NCBI RefSeq assembly: GCF_949987515.2
Contig: NC_082689.1
Span: 68,446,267-68,510,266 of the forward strand
DNA: 64,000 nucleotides
Direction of reading: 5' to 3'
Origin: Delphinus delphis
Taxonomy: Eukaryota; Chordata; Mammalia; Artiodactyla; Delphinidae
Shown: piece after piece, positions 23,862 through 34,650 of the stretch
How the letters are laid out: each line of letters starts with the position of its first letter
How positions within the stretch are numbered: position 1 is the stretch's first letter
The notes under the pieces: generated by a model
What the model was told of the DNA's origin: nothing
The model's database searches: none
What the model saw: only the letters and a program-made list of their open reading frames with translations
Translations under genes and position numbers: made by a program

Positions 23862-23926
23862 AATTATTTTTCTCTAATGTAAAGTTCTTATCATACTCAA
23901 ATATAATGTGAGATATACCTGGACAT
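23862..23926. other. Short spacer between two L1 insertions
   Basis: This contains the left TSD of L1-B (TACCTGGACAT, 23916-23926). It is the only old genomic DNA between L1-A and L1-B. Confidence 0.8.
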
Positions 23927-24754
23927 CATATATTTTTTTAACATCTTTATTGGAGGATAACTGCTTTACAATGGTGCATTAGTTTCTGCTTTATAACAAA
24001 GTGAATCAGTTATACATATACATACATCCCCATATATCCTCCCTCTTGTGTCTCCCTCCCACCCTCCCTATCCCACCCCTCTAGGTGGTCACAAAACCCT
24101 GAGCTGATCTCCCTGTGCTATGCAGCTGCTTCCCACTAGCTATCTATTTTACATTTGGTAGTGTATATAAGTCCATGCTACTCTCTCGCTTCGTCCCAGC
24201 TTACCCTTCCCCCTCCCCATGTCCTCAAGTCCATTCTCTGTCTGCGTCTTTATTCCTGTCCTGCCCCTAGGTTCTTCAGAACTTTTTTTTTTTAGATTCC
24301 ATATATATGTGTTAGCATATGATATTTGTTTTTCTCTTTCTGACTTACTTCACTCTGTATGACAGATTCAAGTTTCATCCACCTCGCTACAAATAACTCA
24401 ATTTCATTTCTTTTTATGGCTGAATAATGTTCCATTGTGTATATGTACCACATCTTCTTTACCATTCATCTCTTGATGGACACTTAGGTTGCTTCCATGT
24501 CCTGGCTATTGTAAATAGAGCTTCAGTGAACATCGTGGTACATGACTCTTTTTGAATTTTGGTTTTCTCAGGGTATATGCCCAGCAGTGGGCTTGCTGGG
24601 TCATATGGTAGTTCTATTTTTAGTTTTTTGAGTAACCTCCATACTGTTCTCCATAGTGACTGTATCAATTCACATTCCCACCAACAGTGCAAGAGGGTTC
24701 CCTTTTCTCCACACCCTCTCCAGCATTTATTGTTTGTACATTTTTTGATGATGG
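23927..24754 (-). mobile_element. 5'-truncated L1 (L1-B)
   Basis: Minus-strand L1 3' end of about 830 bp: tail, 3'UTR with the same G-rich tract (24079-24054), and the end of ORF2. It is close in sequence to L1-A's 3' end but not identical (for example GGAGGATAACTGC against GGAGTATAATTGC). It is truncated at 24754 and flanked by TACCTGGACAT (23916-23926) and TACCTGGCCAT (24755-24765), 10 of 11 matching. Truncation during reverse transcription is the norm for L1. Confidence 0.92.
24459..24754 (-). pseudogene. L1-B ORF2 C-terminal fragment
   Basis: An open frame still reads the last part of ORF2, including the Cys/His motif ([18 protein letters not shown]) and the downstream [16 protein letters not shown] segment. 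The frame runs on to 24800 through non-L1 flanking DNA, so its first 16 or so residues are not L1. It has no endonuclease or reverse transcriptase domain. Confidence 0.88.
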
Positions 24755-24765
24755 TACCTGGCCAT

Positions 24766-26337
24766 TCTTGCTCATATTTTTCTCTTAGAAATATTTTCAT
24801 GTACGTGATTTCTCTGTTTTTCTAATTTTTATCAAATTTCTTGATAAATGGCTTAATTTTCCTATTATATTTCCTATACTACCCATACTACCCACATAGT
24901 ATGGAACTCAGTGAATTATTTAATAAATATTTATTAACTGTATTTTATGTACATGTCTGCTAGATGTTGAGGTTGTTATGGAAATGAATATGATATTACT
25001 ACTTGCTGTCTGGGAACTTAAAATTTTGTAGAGAAGGTGTTTGAAAGTTAAACATTATATTGAGGGTTAAACATAACAAAAAGCAACTGTGAAATGACTA
25101 AATATCTTAGTGTAATAGTCAGTCCAAGGCCATCCTCCTTACCTTGGTTTTTTGACTCCTGATATTACAAATTACATACATGTTTCTAGCATTTTTAATA
25201 CAGTTAAAAAGTTCCTTCTAAACAGCATGACATGTAATGTTTAAGTCTAAAAATATGTCAGTCTTATATAATGTGCATCTGTTTCACAATGTTCATTTTT
25301 AATCATTCTCTTGTGATTAGATATTCAACTTACATTTGTTTCAACTCCTTTGTCTGTTATGATCCCAAATACTTATGATTTGTTCTTTGTTTTAAATCAT
25401 GTAGGATAAATTCCAAATGGCTAAATACCAAAGCAGCACATATCAAAATAAAACATGGCTTAGTTTTTTCCTTTTTCTTCTTGGGTGTAATTCCATGGTG
25501 CAGGTGATAGGGCTATCATTTTAAGGAAACTCAGTATGTATGTGCATGTGTGTGTGTGTGTGTGTATGTGTGTATTAAACCTCTATAACATAAAGTAGGA
25601 AGCTTGTGTTTTAGAAATACTTTATGCAGCAATAAGTAATGGAGAAATAAAATATTTGATCCATACTTACTATGTACTTTCTGTATACTGTATACAAGCT
25701 ATCTTTGAGGATATGGGACATTTTAGGGTGCCTTTATCAAGCTACATCATGTAAACAACAAAATATATATGCTAAAATTGACAGTATTCTGCAAAGGAAC
25801 AGTGAATTGTCAATATATGATTCTGCTGCTAATGAACAGAGGATTCCACAAGATTGGTTGCCATCTTCTCCATGTAGCTTCCTTCCTTGGCTTGAAAATA
25901 TGTCCCCTACATATGTAACTGTACTTTAAAAAGAAATATTTGAAAGTACAGAAAGACATAACATTAAAAGTGAGTTTTCCTATCAACTCTTTCCACTGCT
26001 TTCCACCTTAGTAACACTAAGTACTAAACTCTCAATTCTACTAATCTGTCAATCATAAGTGGCTTCTATTGGTTTCTCATTAAGAAAGACAAAGAATTGA
26101 TCTCACTAATATTTTCTTCTTTTTAAACTCCTTCAAAGTTTGTGAATTATATTTTTATCTTTAGTTATATGGGTTACCTCTAAAACTCTAATCCTATTCT
26201 TAACATTTTATTTCTTAATCCATAGCTTTTTGGTATTATATATAACTCATGTACACATAAGAAGATGTTGATACTCTTTTTCCCCATGCCTCTTTCTTGT
26301 ACTCCTCCCAACTTTTGTTAGCTGTTTCTATTTTCCG
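24766..26337. other. Unassigned AT-rich DNA
   Basis: No gene recognised. The 85-codon frame at 25672-25929 has no domain I know. A (TG)n tract lies at 25546-25572. Confidence 0.4.
25546..25572. repeat. (TG)n microsatellite, short and impure
   Basis: About 13 TG units with one TATG interruption, preceded by a related TATGTATGTGCA stretch. Confidence 0.85.
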
Positions 26338-26414
26338 TCCTTCCTTCCTCCCTCCCTCCCTTCCTTCCTCCCTTCCTTCCTTCCTTCCTTCCTCCCTCCC
26401 TTCCTTCCTTCCTT
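26338..26414. repeat. (TTCC)n / (CTCC)n tetranucleotide repeat
   Basis: Almost pure pyrimidine run of CTTC and CTCC units over about 77 bp. Strand asymmetry of this kind can form triplex DNA and is prone to length change. Confidence 0.95.
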
Positions 26415-26803
26415 CTTTTCTTTTATCTAATTTTATACTATATAATAATAGTATATATAATATAATAACATAGTATAATAAAATTTATGTATATTTATAT
26501 AGAATAATTTAGTTTTCTATACTTTGTATCTAGATTAATTCTGAAAATTGCTGTGATTAGTATTTGAAATATTATTATTATAAAAATAATGAGTTCTGTA
26601 GAGTATAGAATGCAGTATGTAGTCATTGGTTCTGTAGAAAAGCAAGTACAGTTTTTTGAACTAAATATATTTCTCTTAAAGAGACATAATCTAAATGTCA
26701 AAGTCAAACATCTTTTATTATCTTACAATCAATCAATACCCCAAAATTTGGGGCTGTGACTTTCTTGAACAGATAGAGTTTCTAATTATATAATTTTCTC
26801 ATT
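26415..26803. other. Very AT-rich DNA
   Basis: TATAATA-type low-complexity sequence around 26430-26500, then single-copy-like DNA. No gene seen. Confidence 0.5.
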
Positions 26804-26826
26804 AAAAATAGAACTATATACTCTTT

Positions 26827-27041
26827 TTTTTTTTTTTTTTTTTTTTTTTGCGGTACACGGACCTCTCACTGCTGTGGCCTCTCCCGTTGTGGAGCACAGG
26901 CTCCGGATGTGCAGGCCCAGCAGCCATGGCTCACAGGCCCAGCTGTTCCACGGCATGTGGGATCTTCCTGGACCGGGGCACGAACCTGTGTCCCCTGCAT
27001 CGGCAGGCGGACTCTCAACCACTGAACCACCAGGGAAGCCC
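26827..27041 (-). mobile_element. CHR-type SINE, minus strand
   Basis: Starts on the plus strand with a T run (the A tail on the other strand, about 22 T), then CGGTACACGGACCTCTCACT, and ends at the tRNA-like head (GGCGGACTCTCAACCACTG, CACCAGGGAAGCCC). It is flanked by a perfect 23-bp duplication at 26804-26826 and 27042-27064, beginning AAAAATAGAACTATATACTC. The unmutated duplication and long homopolymer tail argue for a recent insertion. Open frames of 85-103 codons across it on both strands are spurious. Confidence 0.95.
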
Positions 27042-27064
27042 AAAAATAGAACTATATACTCTTT

Positions 27065-27634
27065 ATACTACTGGATGCATCATGAAATTTGGACAAACTA
27101 CTTTCTAGGACTTAAAGTACTCCTGGGTCAGACCAACTATATTTTGGATCTCATATCTTTCACTCTCTTACATTTCATTTTCTAGAATATTCTAATATTT
27201 TAAAGCAGTAGATGAATGGTGAACTTCTCGTGCCCTTGCAATTTCAAAAAAATGTTCCTTATTTCACTGTACTCCCACCCACTGGTATGCTGAAGCTGGC
27301 TCATACCAGCTCACAAGTGCTGACTTCTTAGCATTTCTTCCCAGTTCTGTGACCTCACTTTTGGTGGCTTGAAATTGGTCATGAGGGAGTATTTATTCCA
27401 TAGAAATAATAAAATGCTACAAATCAGGTTGGCTATTTTTTGAGAGCTGGTTTTTCTCAAAAAAATTGAGCATACCACTTTTCCCACCAGGTTGAATATA
27501 GAATTTTAGATTCAAAATTCCTTTCAGTACATATTTAGAAGCTCTGGAAAATATTTATCTATTGTTTACTTATTTTCTCTTATTGGTTCTTACTGGCTCT
27601 TTTTTTCTCATATATTTTCTTTTCTCTTTTATTA
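27065..27634. other. Unassigned single-copy-like DNA
   Basis: No repeat or exon recognised. Confidence 0.4.
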
Positions 27635-27790
27635 TCTTTGAAATGCTTTGAGTATTGTTTATCTACTTAGATAGAATGTAAACTCCATGAGGGCAAAGTT
27701 GCTTTCTTATTCATTATCAGGACAAAATCCATGAGGATGATTATGTAGCACTTAGTAAGCACTCAACATGCATTTGACTAATGAATGCAT
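27635..27790 (+). mobile_element. L2 LINE 3' end, plus strand
   Basis: Contains the L2 3' wording in order: AGAATGTAAACTCCATGAGG, GCAAAGTTGC, GTAGCACTTAGTAAGCACTC, then TTTGACTAATGAATG. L2 is an ancient mammalian LINE; only the 3' end remains. Confidence 0.8.
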
Positions 27791-27918
27791 CAAATCCTGT
27801 TAGAAAAATTTGTTCTTCCCAAATTTATTTGCCATGTCTTTTTAGCTTTTGCTCACTTGTTCAGTCTCTTTGATGTTTTACTCTGTGTTCAGAGTTTTTC
27901 AGTAAATTCAATAAATTG

Positions 27919-27949
27919 CTATTATTATTATTATTATTACTACTACTAC
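27919..27949. repeat. (ATT)n then (ACT)n trinucleotide repeat
   Basis: About seven ATT units run into three ACT units. An open frame reads it as a run of Tyr, which has no significance. Confidence 0.9.
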
Positions 27950-28384
27950 CTCAGCAATCTGTTCAGTTTTAGGAGCTATTTCTTATTCTCTGCTCCTTTT
28001 TCATAGGAGCATATTCTTGTGTTTTGGTGCGATGTCATCTCAATGCTATTTGAGAGGGTACCTTTGGAATTCTTTTAGCATCCCTTTTCCTTTTAATTTT
28101 CTCTTCCTCCTCTGATATTAGTCTTTCTGTCTCTGTCTTGTCATTCTTTAGTGATTGGCTTTTATTTATGGATGAAGAACTAGTTTTATTAATATAGTAG
28201 TTCATGTGGGCTTCTCTTACTATTACTGTCCCCTCACCTGATTTAAGAGGAAGGACCACAAAACCGATGTGAGTAGATACAGTTTGTTAGCAGTCGAAGG
28301 GCTTCATTTTGATCTAGCAGACAAGAGCCTTGCCACACCCCGCTCCATGCCATATGTCAATACTGTAAGGTCCTACTCTATTCT

Positions 28385-28387
<3 letters not shown>
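27950..28387. other. Unassigned DNA
   Basis: The minus-strand 74-codon frame here is Lys/Glu/Ser-rich and matches nothing I know. Confidence 0.4.
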
Positions 28388-28435
<48 letters not shown>

Positions 28436-28472
28436 ATACATATATATATGTATATATATATTTATTTATTTA
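28388..28472. repeat. (TA)n microsatellite with CATA variants
   Basis: About 24 TA units, then ACACACATACATACATAT and a second TA run. Such tracts can extrude cruciforms and are often length-variable. Confidence 0.95.
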
Positions 28473-30420
28473 TACTTACATAAAATTTTAAAATTTGCTG
28501 ACCCTTCTTTATGCATAGGTTTGATTTCACATGCTTTCACTTTTAAGAAATTTACAAAATGATTGATCCTCTGACATTCTTGTTCTCCTCTTCCTTATAA
28601 CTTCTACCTCAGAATTTTAAAGTATTTTTTCACATTTATACTCCTTTATAGTCAATTCAGTGAGTCTTAATGAGAGGAGGTCATTAAAATATGTGCTCAG
28701 TTCTCTGTCTTGAATCATATGGTTGATTACATCTTAATAACTTCAACAATAATTTGAATTCTATTTGGAAGATTTTTCACTTCAAGGAAGTAGATCTCCA
28801 GTAAGATATCAGATATTTGTGAAGAACAGGATTTGCATTATCCAATTTTGCAACTAATAGTATTATATGTATACTCTGGGATACAACTGTAAGTGAAAAT
28901 TATCTACAATTCATCTTATTATCTCAAACTTAATACATTTTTAGGAAAATGGGGATGCAGGAGAAGAGTTTGGAAAGTGTGGATTTCACACTTAAAAAAA
29001 ACCATCTATTTAATATCAAAGTCCTATGTAGTTGGTTCATTTAGGCCTATGACGTTGGGCTCTCATGTGGAAAAATGTGTGTTAAGTTAATAATAGAAAA
29101 TCAAATCTTTTTCCTTTGGAAATATTTTAGACTCTTATGGATATTTAAGCAATCATAATTACTTAGTGAGTTATAACAAGAGAATACTTAACTAAAACCT
29201 CTAAGTTATATTTGGTTGCCTGTTGTGCTTCGACACAAGAAGGGGTTATTGGCTGTTAAGATTCTTTATTGGCCCTGCTTCTAGAGTTCCTGGAACTTTT
29301 CCTCTATTAATAAATACCCTTAGCTTGAATTTAACTATGACAAATGATCATTGGCATATCTGTTCGTTTCCAGTAATTGAGCAGGCAGTCTATAACTCCA
29401 CGTAATACAGATTTGTTGTGTTATAACAATCTAATTATATTAATGCCATTCATTTTCAACACTATCTTCTGATTGTGATGTCTCCTTGGCTTCTGGAAAA
29501 GATGTAAATCTATTACTTGATCCAAACAGCACATATACAATGGTCTTCTGGATTGCTGCCATAATCAACATATTCAGAAAATGAGGACTTTAAAATATCT
29601 GTCTCTAAGAGATCTGAATCTCTAAAGTTTTGGTTCAAAGAAAATGTTTCTAGGGTCACACTACTAGATGGATCAATCTGAGCTATTTACCGTTTCTAAG
29701 TTCACTGTCTTTTTTCACCTATAAAACAAATGAATTTTACTAATTACTATTTTATATATCTTCTAGCTTTAAATTTCTATGATTGTAAGATTCAAAGCTG
29801 GTAACACATACAACAATAATATATATTAACATATAATGTATAAACCTAAGAAGGATATTTAAATTTGGATGTATTGCCTCATATATGTTTAAAATTATGC
29901 AAACAACCCTGGGTTAGTGCTAAAAGTTTACACTTGAAAACTCTTGAAATTTTATGAATGTAAAGCTTTCTTGAAATTTTTCTTCAATTTTGGCAAAAAT
30001 TTGATTATTTTTCAATGTAATACTAAAGAACATATTATATGCCAGAAAAATTATCAGTAAAAGTTGAAATCAGCTAGTAATTTCATTAAATGAAATGGGA
30101 AATCAGTGGCACAAAAGGTGATAAGTAAATGCTTCTTTCATGTTCTCATTTAACTCATAAATAATGCCATTAGAACTTTGTCTTAAATGTTTATTGAGAC
30201 CATGCACTCTTTGAGAACTTTCAAACTTTTCTCTCCTTGTGCTTAAATGTTCAATTTCATTAATACAGACTTGAAATGAGTAATAAAGTATAAATATTTT
30301 ACAGAATCAAAGTTCTAAGAAGGGACTATGAAACAGTTAATGTACTTCTTAAAGTAGTTCCCTCCAAATTAATTTAAATTGGCTCTGGAATGAGCACTGA
30401 AAATTTGCTTAAGGACCATA
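28473..30420. other. Unassigned AT-rich DNA
   Basis: No gene or named repeat seen. Open frames are 60-65 codons and not informative. Confidence 0.4.
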
Positions 30421-30760
30421 AGAAAAATGTAATTATAGGTGGCAGAGCATCCGACTTAGGGGAGCTGTCTGGTGGGGTGTTTGGTGTTCATCCAAGTTTT
30501 CTCTAACAACTTTATTAATTATCTGGAAGAAGAAGTAAACAGCATGTTAATTAAATTTGCAGCTGATAATAATTGGGAAATGTTGCCAACTCCAATGCAA
30601 AAACAAAAAAGAAAAGAAAAGAAGAAAAAAAAAACATATTGGGTTGATATATGATCTGAACTATAAGAAAACAAGAAAGATGACAAATATGATAGAGGAA
30701 AATAAAAGAATATAATGAAGAATCTCAATCATAAATCTATGAAAAGAATACATTAATAAA
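30421..30760 (+). mobile_element. CR1/L3-like LINE relic with a reverse transcriptase trace
   Basis: Within 30472-30654 the frame reads VFSNNFINYLEEEVNSMLIK followed by FAADN. This layout (Asn-Phe-Ile-Asn-x-Leu, an acidic linker, then Lys-Phe-Ala-x-Asp) matches the region around the FADD box of CR1/L3-type LINE reverse transcriptases. The catalytic box is already degraded (FAAD). A lysine-rich A-tract follows and the frame ends. This is an inference from motif spacing; the DNA is too diverged for certainty by eye. Confidence 0.45.
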
Positions 30761-31394
30761 CACTTTTAAAGATTTATATAGCTAGTAATATAACTAATAA
30801 GTATTGTAAACTTAAATGTGGTAGAGTATGTATGTGACCATCTGTAATGCTTTCATATCTTGAATGTAGGGATCATCAATGATCAATTCAAAAGGAAGCC
30901 TTAACACAGAGGATGCATGAAATCATGGTGGTTGAGATTTGGAGAGATCAGTGTGATGACCAAGGTAAGAGTATTGTTTATCAAACTGAGTCATGTTTAG
31001 GCTTTCTTCTATCTAATCTTCATTTGAACACTGTATCCACCAGCCTTTGCACAGTCTTTATTTTTGAAGGCTAACCATTGGGATTTTTTTTAAAAATCCT
31101 AGATTTCTTGCTTTTTGAATGACAACTGTATTATGTGCCGTATGTCATGCATACTGTCAGGGTTTTTTGCTCACAAAGAATAGTTTCTGTCATGTATTCA
31201 AGCCTAGATAGCCATAAAATAGAAGAGAGACAAGGAAAAATAGCAGGTAAATTAAAACCTTTAAGGACAAGTTTAAATAAAGATGCGGTTCTTTCTTTCC
31301 TTACTCTCCATAATCTATTCTCCCATGATATCCATATTACAGGAAGATTTCATAGATTAAATTCTCATAGTATTTAAAAATGGATCCTTTACAC
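30761..31394. other. Unassigned DNA
   Basis: Nothing recognised. An 80-codon frame at 31135-31377 has no known domain. Confidence 0.4.
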
Positions 31395-31550
31395 TACTTA
31401 TCCGTTATAAGTATATGTTTATTTATCTGTCTCCCTTCACTCTATGGTGAGATTCTTAAGGATAGAAACCTTATCTTAAACATCTTTGTAATTTTCAGCA
31501 TCTAGAGCCATGTCTGATATCTAATAAATGCTCAGATGAAGTTTGCTGCA
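31395..31550 (+). mobile_element. L2 LINE 3' end, plus strand
   Basis: GTCTCCCTTCACTCTATGG, AAGGATAGAAACCTTATCTT, CAGCATCTAGAGCCATGTCT and CTAATAAATGCTCAGATGAA follow the L2 3'UTR order (agggcagggacctt..., gcacctagcacagtgcct, aataaatgctc). Confidence 0.8.
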
Positions 31551-31559
31551 TAATACTTT

Positions 31560-31725
31560 GGAAACCTTCCTTGGCTACATTAGCTCTATGACATTGAGCA
31601 GATTTTTACCTCCGAGTCTCATTCCTCATTTTTCTTATTCCTAAAAATGGAGAAAGTGATATCCTATTTTACATGGATTTGGATAAATCCTGCATATAAA
31701 ATATAGTGCTAGTTCCTAGCCCATA
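31560..31725 (+). mobile_element. MIR relic, plus strand
   Basis: TGACATTGAGCAGATTTTTA, GAGTCTCATTCCTCATTTTT, AAAAATGGAGAAAGTGATAT and the CTAGTTCCTAGCCCATAAAA end match the MIR core and 3' part, diverged. Confidence 0.6.
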
Positions 31726-32706
31726 AAACCTCAGCTTCCCTCCCTTTTATTTCTTACTTTCTTTTTTCAGGAATCTTAACAAAACCAATCTAGGTAGAGA
31801 TTATTCCTCTAAAATAAATTAGTTCAGTAAAAAACAATTTAGAATATTTATGAATATCAGTGTTTTAAAGGGAATAGATGCTTCCAAGAGAGTTAGGCTT
31901 AACTATTATTAAATAGCTATAATGGCCACATATCTTTTAATACTTAGCTTTTTCTTAAAATTTGTAGTTTTCTTTTTAGATTTTATCCAAATTATATGCT
32001 CAAATCTATATGCTTTTTTAAGTAGGTGTTAAGTGACTTACCTTGACTTCTCATAATGATAATATGTGAAAAGATCTTCTGATTTATGTATTTGGGAATT
32101 TTAAGACAATTATTACTTAGAACACTATATGAGCACTCCATAAAAATACACATCACCATAAAATAACTGCATATGGAGTATTTAATCCTGAACTTCTAAA
32201 GATGAAAAGTGAAAGTAGTTACAATAATCATTATTTTCAATTTTATGTAGTTAAGTGGTTTTACACAAAAAATTAGCTTTCCAAATGACATAGTCATAAT
32301 GCGTTAATGGTAGCATAACGTGTTATTACATTATGCAACATAATTTCACGGATATTATGTATGGCATTTTAGAAACTCATGTACTTATAGTTATTAGAAG
32401 ATACTCAATTTTTTCAGACCACATTCTTCTTAACCTTATTACTTAATGTAATCCTCGAGTGCTTTCTCTGCCTTTAGCTGAAGTCTTTGTATGGATTGTA
32501 TAACCTATTTCCTGACAGTTTAACTTAGTGCTCCCCAATTTCTTTATTATCAACTTTTGTCTTATTCTCTTTCCAACTGAAAATATTTAGAATATTGTCT
32601 TAAAAGGGTCTCAAAGTCAACAAGTCGTAATGATCGAATGTACACAGTTTAAAAAGTGCTTTGGTTTTGAAAGTTGGCTTGGCTATTTATATAGTAAATC
32701 TTAATA
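31726..32706. other. Unassigned AT-rich DNA
   Basis: No gene or named repeat recognised left of the mariner element. Confidence 0.45.
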
Positions 32707-33640
32707 TATTGGGTGGGCCAAAAGGTTCATTCGTTTTTTTCTGTAAGATGGCTCTAGTCGTACTTACTTGTCTTTAACTTCATTCGAGACAATTTTGTTA
32801 GATTGTATGTGACAGCTGTCATATCAGCATGCATTAAAAAAAAGACATCAAAATGGGTGAAATTTTGTGTAGCCATTTTAATATTGAAAATGGAAGAAAA
32901 AAAGCAACATTTTCAGCATATTATGCTTTATTATTTCAAGAAAGGTAAAAACACAACTGAAACGCAAAAAAATATTTGTGCAGTGCATGGAGAAGGTGCT
33001 GTGACAGATCGAATGTGTCAAAAGTGGTTTGCGAAATTTCGTGCTGGAGATTTCTCGCTGGACGATGCTCCACGGTCGGGTAGACTGGTTGAAGTTGATA
33101 GCGATCAAATCAAAACAATAATTGAGAACAATCAACCTTATACCACATGGGAGATGGCTGACAGACTCAAAATATCCAAATCAAGCACTGAAAATCATTT
33201 GCACCAGCTTGGTTATGTGAATCGCTTTGATGTTTGGGTTCCACAAGTTAAGTGAAAAAAACCTTCTTGACCATATTTCTGTATGCAATTCTCTACTGAA
33301 ATGTAATGAAAACGTTCCATTTTTTAAAACAAATTGTGATGGGTGGTGAAAAGTGGATACTGTACAATGGAACATTGTACAGTGGGCCAAGTGAAATGAA
33401 CCACCACCAATCACAACAAAGGCCAGTCTTCATCCAAAAGAAGGTGATGTTGTGTATATGGTGGGATTGGAAGGGAGTCCTCTATTATGAGCTCCTTCTG
33501 GAAAACCAAATGATTAATTCCAGCAAGTACTGCTCCCAGTTAGACCAACTGAAATCAGCACTCGATGAAAAGTTTCCAGAATTAGTCAACAGAAAATGCA
33601 TAATTTTCCATCAGGCTAATACAAGACCGCATGCTGCTTC

Positions 33641-33879
33641 TTCTTTTTTTTTTTAACATATTTATTGGAGTATAATTGCTTTATAATGGTGTGTTAGTTT
33701 CTGCTTTATAACAAAGTGAATCAGTTATACATATACATATGTTCCCATATCTCTTCCCTCTTGTGTCTCCCTCCCTCCCACCCCTCTAGGTGGTCACAAA
33801 CCACCTAGCTGATCTCCCTGTGCTATGCGGCTGCTTCCCACTAGCTATCTATTTTACATTTGGTAGTGTATATATGTCC
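33641..33879 (-). mobile_element. 5'-truncated L1 3' end (L1-C) inside mariner
   Basis: About 240 bp of L1 3'UTR on the minus strand, beginning at the tail (T run at 33644-33654). It contains the AACATATTTATTGGAGTATA and CTAGGTGGTCACAAACC segments shared with L1-A and L1-B. ACCGCATGCT at 33626-33635 recurs at 33880-33889; the left copy then carries a 3-base GCT insertion before the shared TCTT. So it inserted into an existing mariner and is younger than it. Confidence 0.93.
33769..33784 (-). other. Compact G-quadruplex motif in L1-C
   Basis: On the minus strand four G-runs (4, 3, 3, 3) are separated by single-base loops, the most stable type of quadruplex pattern. It is the L1 3'UTR tract shortened relative to L1-A. 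Confidence 0.7.
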
Positions 33880-34389
33880 ACCGCATGCTTCTTTGATGAC
33901 CAGGCAAATACTGTTACAGCTTGGCTGGGAAGTTCTGATTCATTCATCGTATTCACCAGAAATTGCATCTTCAGATTTCCATTTATTTTGGTCTTTAACA
34001 AAATTCTCTTAATGGAAAAGATTTCAATTCCCTGGAAGACTGTAAAAGGCACCTGGAACAGTTCTTTGCTCCAAAAGATAAAAAGTTTTGGGAAGATGGA
34101 ATTATGAAGTTGCCTGAGAAATGACAGAAAGTAGTGGAACAAAAGGGTGAATAGGTGTTCAATAAAGCTCTTGGTGAAAATGAAAAATGTGTCTTTTATT
34201 TTTACTTAAAAAACCAAAGACACTTTTTGGCCCACCCGATATTTAGATGGAATTGGATATTTCGTCTATCCTCATTAGCACCAAAATAGCGCTTTATTCC
34301 TCATAATTTATTCAGTGCTTTAATAGCAAATTACCATGTATTAAAAGCTCAACATTCGGTTAAATTCACCACTTTATGAGTACCTGCTT

Positions 34390-34650
34390 TTTGTGAGGCC
34401 ATGCACATAGTGGTTATAAACAGACCTTCCCTAAGACAGAACTGGATTGAAATCCCAGATTTGACACTTAATTCTGGTGTGAATTTAGGCAAATTAATCT
34501 CTCCTAGACTCATTTTCTTTACATATAAAAAAAATTTAGTAATTATCACTCCAAACGTTTTTTAAAGGATATATTGAAATAAGATAGCTAAAATGTCTTG
34601 CATATGGTAGTTGTTCAGTACATGATAACAGATATTGTTATTCTAATTAA
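34390..34650 (+). mobile_element. MIR relic, plus strand
   Basis: CATAGTGGTTATAAACAGAC, TGGATTGAAATCCCAGATTT, GACACTTAATTCTGGTGTGA, TAGGCAAATTAATCTCTC, and later CTTGCATATGGTAGTTGTTC follow MIR order across the whole element. Confidence 0.75.

Larger units (their letters stand above)
32890..34154 (+). pseudogene. Mariner transposase, disabled
   Basis: The start at 32890 gives MEEKKQHFQHIMLYYFKKGK. The first 121 codons (to 33252) are open and contain both helix-turn-helix units of the DNA-binding domain (TDRMCQKWFAKFRAGDFSLD; TTWEMADRLKISKSS). They end WVPQVK, a decayed WVPHEL motif, followed by a TGA stop at 33253. The catalytic part continues in 33306-33656 (GEKWILYN, CIWWDWKGVLYYELL, FHQANTRPH). 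Two catalytic Asp are lost: TGDEKW is MGGEKW (Gly at 33345-33347) and HQDN is HQAN (Ala at 33615-33617). The third Asp survives after L1-C (SSDFHLF, 33974-33976). L1-C then cuts the frame. No transposition activity is possible. Confidence 0.93.
32709..34239 (+). mobile_element. Mariner DNA transposon, interrupted by L1-C
   Basis: The ends are imperfect inverted repeats, TTGGGTGGGCCAAAAGG at 32709 and GGCCCACCCGA ending at 34239. Each is flanked by the TA target duplication (32707-32708; 34240-34241). Without the L1 insertion at about 33641-33879 the element is about 1.28 kb, the normal size of an autonomous mariner. The wording resembles the mariner family found in ruminants and other cetartiodactyls. 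The interior holds a decayed transposase (next entry). Confidence 0.95.

Noticed and set aside
32803..33255. Intact small protein-coding gene
   Set aside because: It is the N-terminal part of a mariner transposase lying between that element's inverted repeats; called a pseudogene here, with a domestication check listed among the findings.
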